Below are positions 58,641 through 64,000 of a DNA stretch of 64,000 nucleotides, piece after piece. The translations under genes were made by a program, and so were the position numbers. The notes under the pieces are model-generated. The model was not told where the DNA came from and did no database searches. It saw nothing but the letters and a program-made list of their open reading frames with translations. The stretch's first letter is position 1. Each line of letters begins with the position of its first letter. Source of the DNA: Datura wrightii (lineage: Eukaryota > Streptophyta > Magnoliopsida > Solanales > Solanaceae); the NCBI GenBank assembly GCA_035772735.1, contig JASDFA010000019.1, forward strand, positions 74,190,001-74,254,000, in the 5' to 3' direction.

Positions 58641-59150
58641 ACCGGTGTTGACCCTACTCAAGGGCACCGATGGGTTTGTGGTGTATTGTGACGCTTCAAG
58701 GATAGGGCTTTATTTTAAATAGATGCAGCACGAAAAGGTTATAGCTTACACTTCTAGACAGCTGAAACTGAATGAAAAGAACTACCCGACTCATAATCTT
58801 GAATTGGCAGCGGTGGTATTTGTCTTAAAAATATGGAGACACTATTTATATGGGGTCAGCGTAGATGTGTTCACGGACCACAAGAGCCTACAATATGTGT
58901 TTACCTAGAAAGATCTCAATCTACGGAAAAGAAGGTGGTTGAAGCTACTTAAGGATTATGACATCAATGTCCTTTACCATCTGGGCAAGGCCAATGTAGT
59001 AGCAGACGCACTTAGCAGACTCACTATGGAGGTGTGTCCCATATGGATGAGCGGAGAAAGGAGCTGTTGAAGGATGCGCATCAACTTGCAAGGTTTGGAG
59101 TTCGATTGGTTGACTCGACCGATGGCGGTGTTATTGTTTAGAATGGATCA
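58641..59150 (+). pseudogene. B4: RNase H and linker
   Basis: VVYCDASRIGL, a stop, MQHEKVIAYTSRQLK, NLELAAVVFVLKIWRHYLYG, FTDHKSLQYVF and VVADALSR are visible; the acidic residues are present. Stops at 58718-58720 and about 58907, and a frame break near 59030. Confidence 0.87.
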
Positions 59151-60055
59151 GAATCGTCCTTGGTGACTGATGAAAAAGCTAGACAAGACGAGGACCTGAT
59201 TTTGGTAATGTTAAAGGAAGTCCTTCAGAATCAGAAGGTAGAGGTCTTCTCCAAAGGGGGAGATGGTGTGCTTCGATACCAGGGTTGCTTATGTGTTTCG
59301 GATGTTTATTATTTGAGGAACTGGATGTTCCAAGATGCTCATAGATCCAACTATTCTATACATTTAGGTGCCACCAAGATGTAACGTGACCGACGGGAAG
59401 TCTATTGGTGGAATGGTATGAAGAAGGACATAGCAGAATTTGTGGCTAAGTGTCCAAACTGTCAACATGTGAAGATTGAGCACCAAAGACCCGGAGGTGT
59501 GCTCCAAGATAATAGCATTCCTACATGTAAATGGAAAGAGATCAACATGGACTTCATTATAGGTTTGCCTCGCACTCGCAGACAATATGACTCCATTTGG
59601 GTTGTTGTGGACTGGTTGACCAAAGTAGCACATTTCTTACCAGTCAAAACTACTAATTCAGTGGAGGATTATGCTAAGTTATACATTCGGGAGTTGGTTC
59701 AGTTGCATGGAGTTCCCTCGTCCATCATATCAGATAGAGGTACTTAGTTTACCTCTTAGTTTCAGAGATTGTTTCAAAAGGGACTTGGCACTCAAGTCAA
59801 GCTTAGTACCGCAATTCACCTGTAAATAGATGGTCAGGCAGAGCGTACTATTCAGGCTCTTGAGGATATGTTGAAATCCTATGTTATTGATTTCAAGGGT
59901 AGTTAGGATAATCATTTGCCTCTTATCGAGTTTGCATACAATAACAGCTACCATTCCAGTATTCAGATGGCTCTGTTTGAGGCTCTCTATGGCGGAGGTG
60001 TAGATCGCCTATTGAATGGTTTGAAGTCGGTGAAGCTGCAATGATAGGGCCAGAC
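59151..60055 (+). pseudogene. B4: integrase, truncated by an inverted junction
   Basis: HHCC region (AHRSNYSIH...CPNCQHVKIEHQRPGG), core with INMDF, ISDRG and QAERTIQ, then FAYNNSYHSSIQMALFEALY. After this a base loss (YGGGVD) shifts the frame, and sequence stops matching just after ATGATAGGGCCAGAC. The C-terminal third, chromodomain and 3' LTR of B4 are missing; opposite-strand integrase follows. Confidence 0.88.
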
Positions 60056-60409
60056 CTCATCACCCTTTCATGGATGAAATTTTCAGGTACACCCAATCAT
60101 CAACAGCAAACTCCAACTCTCTTCTCCGCACATCGGCATAAGATATATGGCAGCTCTAAGTTGTTTTTAACTTGTAATGACCCCGGCCCACCACTGTGAA
60201 GTATTATCCTCTTTTGGGTTTCGACCCCGCACGGTTTTGTCCCCTTGGGTTTTCAACCCAAAACGTGCCTCATGAACCGAGTCTGGCCCTATCAAAGTAG
60301 CTTCACCGACTTCAAACCATCCTATAGGAGATATACACCTCCTACCACACAATGGCTCAAACGGGGCCATCTGAATGGTGGAATGGTAGCTGTTATTGTA
60401 CGCAAATGG
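60056..60409 (-). pseudogene. G: inverted integrase fragment of a second family B element
   Basis: The minus strand reads FAYNNSYHSTIQMAPFE, GWFEVGEATLIGPDSVHEA, then (after a foreign 95 bp) RRRELEFAVDDWVYLKISSM. It differs at many positions from the B4 copy of the same region, so it is a separate element, not a simple duplication. It starts at the B4 breakpoint and is cut at 60409 by the LTR of I. Confidence 0.82.
60173..60267 (+). mobile_element. Partial TRIM-like LTR inside G
   Basis: TGTAATGACCCCGGCCCACC, then TATTATCCTCTTTTGGG, CGCACGGTTTTGTCCCC and AACCCAAAACG recall the start of the short LTR of dicot TRIM elements (terminal-repeat retrotransposons in miniature). The 3' part and the CA end are missing. 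It replaces roughly 30 bp of integrase sequence found in B2. The family match is from memory and unverified. Confidence 0.5.
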
Positions 60410-60647
60410 TGTGCCCCGCAAGTGTACGGGTCGTACAAGTGATATAGTGGCCCTTTTTAAGAGCCGGATGTCGAACCCACAGGGACTGGACCAATTCAGC
60501 TAACTATCAAGTTCAAGTGTGATATTAACTTTTGCAAGTGTTGATTCTAGAGGTTTTTGAGAAGGTTTAATTAAGTCTAAATATGGTCAACGACATATTC
60601 TGAATTCACTCTAGGAGCAACATAGAGTTAAAACCAGATAATCATAA
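60410..60647 (-). repeat. I: LTR fragment of an Athila/Tat-type element
   Basis: TGTGCCCCGCAAGTGTACGG, TCGTACAAGTGATATAGTGG and TCGAACCCACAGGGACTGG are the terminal landmarks of Athila/Tat LTRs, in the same order as in E (TGCAAGTGCACATGGTCG, GATCCCACAGGGACTGGG). It is interrupted by A4 at 60648. Confidence 0.68.
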
Positions 60648-63212
60648 TGTCACACCCCGCCTTGGGGGGTATAACTGGCACCTAGTGCCCTACTAGGACC
60701 AGAACTACTTGACTGCTAAGCCTAGACACATCTGGTGCCTGGCTGGCTATAACTCACATTTCTGGAAATAAAGGGCTATATAACGGCTGTAAACACAGCC
60801 CCCGACCCATTGGCCTATAGCCTCCTGTACCTGTAATAACAGCTGACCAGAACATGCAACTATAGGGAAACCTATGCGGGCCGAAAAGGCCACCATGCTG
60901 TCTAGTTATCTGCAACTCAGCAATAACATACTAGAAGGCTACGTGACCGGCAAGGTCACCACTACTGTCAAACCTATGGCCCCACACGACCAACATAAAA
61001 GAAGCAAAAGTACTAATAGCTAACAACTGCACAGCCTCACACGACCGGCTCATCTGACCACAGGGAGATATATACAGACTGTAAGACTCTAGGAATAGCA
61101 ATAGAAATGATCGGGACAGGGCCCCGACCTACCCATACTATACAACAAAAGAAACTGAAATACACCTCTGGAATTCAGTCTCCGGATGACAGGAGCTGAA
61201 TACTCGATCGCTGACAGGAATCACGTGGTATCGCCTGCTCGTCTATGAGTACCTGCAGGCAAGTAATGCAGCGCCATACCGGGCATCAGTACCGCTGGTA
61301 CTGAGTATGTAAAGCAATAACTGAAAGAAATATCTGAAAACAATAATATAACTGGTGAAACTGAAGTAGAGAGAATAGATTAATTGTCTGATAATGTAAG
61401 GCATACCTTCTCTCAATCTTTACTGGAAGGGATAGGAGTCATACCTGGAGACGTATCTTCCTACTGCTGATCTACTCGTATCTAACATAACATGGCATAA
61501 CATAACATAGCACACACAAACTTTACCCGGCCCCCATAAACCGGGAGGTACAACCAGCACAGAATCTATACCCCTACCCCGGTCATCCCATCTCCTATAA
61601 ACCTTGTAAGCATCCTACCGGTCCCCTGGGTAAGCACTTGGGCTCGCTGAGCCCCTGACTATAACTGCATCTGAGTCCGGAGGACTCCTGAATCAACACC
61701 CCGGGCGTATCCGCTCGACGGGGGTGTATAAGGGCCGACCAAGGCACAATATGGGGAAAACTGGCATCCCATCTTTGTCCCCTGTGGGACGGCATGCCAC
61801 TCCGTAGAGCGACGTATCCTCGTCCTCTAGCGGACGAGTCGATACAACTATTAACCCTGGGCGGTCATGGATGCTAGGTAATCCAACCCCAAACAACACA
61901 ACGGTCTCAACTAGCAATATTGTCTGCGTATCTCACATGCTGAGGCTAATAGGGGTAAAGTATTGTATATATTACTTGCTGAACTAGTGATAGTAATCTG
62001 TAAGTATTTAATACATGCTGAGGCTGGTAAATATATATATATATAAATATAATCTTCTGCGAGACTGTTCTGGGCTAATACTGAACAGGATATAGTGTTT
62101 CTGCTGAAAACCATGTTGTATACTGAGTTTCTGTATTAACGTGATTTACTATTCCTAACATGCGTTCTAAACTTTATTTTAGCCTGCCATTCTATTTCTG
62201 AAATGTCTTACAGATATTGCATCGCTTTGCGGGGTTTCAACTGAATACAATAATATCTCAACATTTCGCATTACATCACAAACTGAGCATGCTGTGCAGT
62301 TTCTAACATTTGTATTAAAATCTATGTCATACTAGTATGTTCCACGCAGGATACAACTCGATGCTTCTAATATCGTATCAACATTCACAATAAACGTAAC
62401 ACTTTACTTCTGAACATTCTACAATTACTATATTGTACCGATATTACTTAACTTGCCGAGGGAACTAGCTTTACATACCTTATCCTTGAACTATTCATCT
62501 GTCGGATGAGGCTCGGCCGGTACTTCAACTGTTTACTCCCAACTGCATTCATAAATATGTCAATCAATACTAAATACAACTTTACTTTAAAGAGTAACGT
62601 CGCTTTCGATATAGTTTATAGCCTAAACTTAGGCTTATCGAAAGACGGTCGAAAACTCGCTATTTTTCAGCGGTCCAGAAGGGAGAAATATTCACTTCCC
62701 AGCTAGGAACACATAGACACTAATTTAGAGCAATTCCACTTACCTTAGCTCGGTAGCTTAACGGTTCGTCGGCCGTATTCCACGAAACTAAATCCGTAGG
62801 AATGCTCTGTGCTGCTAAATACCTCGGTATCTGAGGTTAATTTGAGTTTGGACAACGTTTAGCAGCATAATCGGACAAAAATTATATTACTACTTCGCTC
62901 CTTTTTCCTTCTCCTGCGTTTGCTCTCTGTTTTCTGAGGTTTAAATGATTTAATTCTAAAATAAACCGAAGTGGGGCTTTATATACTTGGGCCTGGACAA
63001 GGCCATCGTGTCACGGAGCCAACGCGGAGGCTCCTCCTCCGTGACACGCTGCCATCGCGGAGAGGCTCTGCCTCGGCTCCTTCCGCGATGGTTCGACAGG
63101 TTTCTCGTCCGATCTTTTCCCGGGCCTTTCTCTAGCACGTATGGCCTTCAAATATGCTTAAACAACGTGCGAATAGGTCATCTAGGTGCCGGGAATCCTA
63201 CGGGGTATAACA
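60648..63212 (-). repeat. A4: 3' LTR
   Basis: A 2565 bp LTR, TGTCACACCC...GGGTATAACA. The dyad GTGTCACGGAG (63008-63018) / CTCCGTGACAC (63037-63047) lies upstream in sense of a TATA box (GTATATAAAGCC, about 62987-62976). Confidence 0.94.
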
Positions 63213-63247
63213 TTCTCCCCCCCTTAAGAACATTCGTCCTCGAATGT
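63213..63247 (-). other. A4: polypurine tract and stem-loop
   Basis: In sense ACATTCG-AGGA-CGAATGT (63247-63230), then TCTTAAGGGGGGGAGAA. Identical layout to A2. Confidence 0.87.
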
Positions 63248-63479
63248 ATACTGCCATCTAGAGGACTACTTAACTTACTTGTTTAGAAAAATTTCGGTAG
63301 AGTTTCCCCTGTAATATGGACTATACCAAAAACCTGAAATGCAGAAAAGTCCAATACAGGTACTGTACACAATACTGTAGGATTCACTGGATGGTTACGT
63401 ATCAATTTTCCTCATTTATACACATACAACCATAAGATACTACATAAGCAATAATACGGACATACCTGTCGCCTGACTA

Positions 63480-64000
63480 GGCCTAGAATAGGTGAGGATA
63501 TCTGGTCCTCATATCTTCCTCCGCTTCCCAAGTCATCTCCTCTCGGTTCTTGTTACGCCTCAATACCTTGATAGACGTAATATCTTTAGTCCTCAATCTG
63601 CGAATCTGTCTGTTTAAGATAGTTATTGGAACCTCTTCATAGGCCAGCTTTTTCGTAACCTATCAAACTCCAATTTTTCTGCGCCGCACATCTGCATATG
63701 ATTTCTGGCGGCTCTGTGCAGTTAGTAAGCATTCTTCGGATAAGCTTTACCTTTTCCTTTGACTGCTGAACAATGTCTGGGCCAACCAACAGTGATTCTC
63801 CGATTTCAAACACCGTTCGGCGATCTGCATTTTCGCTCGTATAATGCCTCAAAAGGCGCCATCTGGATGGCTGAATGATAGCTATTATTGTAGGCAAATT
63901 CAATTAACGGTAAATGCTCACTTTGGCTACTACCGAAATCTAGCACACACGCTCGCAACATATCTTCGAGCGTCTGAATTTTGCGCTCAACCTGCTCATC
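63480..64000 (-). pseudogene. A4: integrase C-terminal remnants
   Basis: The chromodomain start and end are visible in minus frames at 63480-63660 (ILNRQIRRLRTKDI region and the YPHLF-like end). Then about 230 bp present in A3 (GPY/F module) are missing: the sequence jumps at about 63661 to the AQKNWSL segment. Further right, VFEIGESLLVGPDIVQQSKEKV and the frameshifted NLPTIIAIIQPSRW stretch are as in A3. Non-functional; continues outside the window. Confidence 0.85.

Larger units (their letters stand above)
60648..64000 (-). mobile_element. A4: family A element, cut by window end
   Basis: The 3' LTR is 60648-63212 and the interior runs off the right edge. It is inserted in I; the flanking five bases CATAA (60643-60647) would be the target duplication. 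The interior resembles A3 rather than A2, sharing its frameshifts. Confidence 0.9.

Overview
This window is plant nuclear heterochromatin. It holds no ordinary host gene. Nearly every base belongs to Ty3/gypsy LTR retrotransposons nested inside one another, plus a plastid DNA insertion and a fragment that looks like a TRIM element. A large eudicot genome fits: Tekay/Del-type chromoviruses with 2.2-2.6 kb LTRs, an Athila-type element with an extra ORF after pol, and a plastid trnI-CAU segment. I lean towards an asterid such as a Solanaceae, but nothing here proves the species.

I use letters for the elements. Family A (Tekay-like, LTR about 2.6 kb, TGTTATACCC...GGGTGTGACA in sense) has four copies, all on the minus strand: A1 (1-3079, cut by the window start), A2 (3426-13870, complete, TSD GTATA), A3 (43008-52771, complete but internally wrecked, TSD AACCC) and A4 (60648-64000, cut by the window end). 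Family B (Tekay-like, LTR about 2.3-2.5 kb) includes H (plus; integrase pieces 3080-3425 and 13871-14791, 3' LTR 15037-17307), B2 (minus, 17308-24884), B3 (plus LTR, 39890-42051), B4 (plus, 53503-60055) and an inverted integrase scrap G (60056-60409). C (24885-26873 plus 39857-39889) is an old plus-strand LTR related to family A. E (26874-39851, minus, TSD TTAGG) is a complete 13 kb Athila-type element with gag, protease, RT, RNase H, integrase and a downstream env-position ORF. F (42052-43007 and 52777-53502, minus) is an older Athila-like relic, and I (60410-60647) is a piece of a similar LTR.

Insertion order can be read from the interruptions. A1 and A2 both sit in H's integrase gene. H sits in the polypurine tract of B2. 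B2 abuts C, E interrupts C, C truncates B3, and B3 ends inside the gag of F. A3 and B4 sit in the F LTR. A4 sits in I, and I sits in G. The left-hand stack may be six levels deep.

A2 keeps one gag-pol reading frame broken only by six nonsense codons. A3 and A4 share the same older frameshifts, which suggests they were copied while already defective, by proteins supplied in trans. The most interesting non-coding signals are: a GC-rich dyad module (GTGTCACGGAG...CTCCGTGACAC) upstream of the TATA box in both family A and the unrelated Athila element E; two further copies of that module inside E, upstream of its extra ORF; and a TTCG-AGGA-CGAA stem-loop just upstream of the polypurine tract in A2, A3, A4, H and E (with an altered form in B2), so in both lineages. 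Boundaries marked by TG/CA ends and TSDs are firm to the base or nearly so; comparisons of identity were made by eye.
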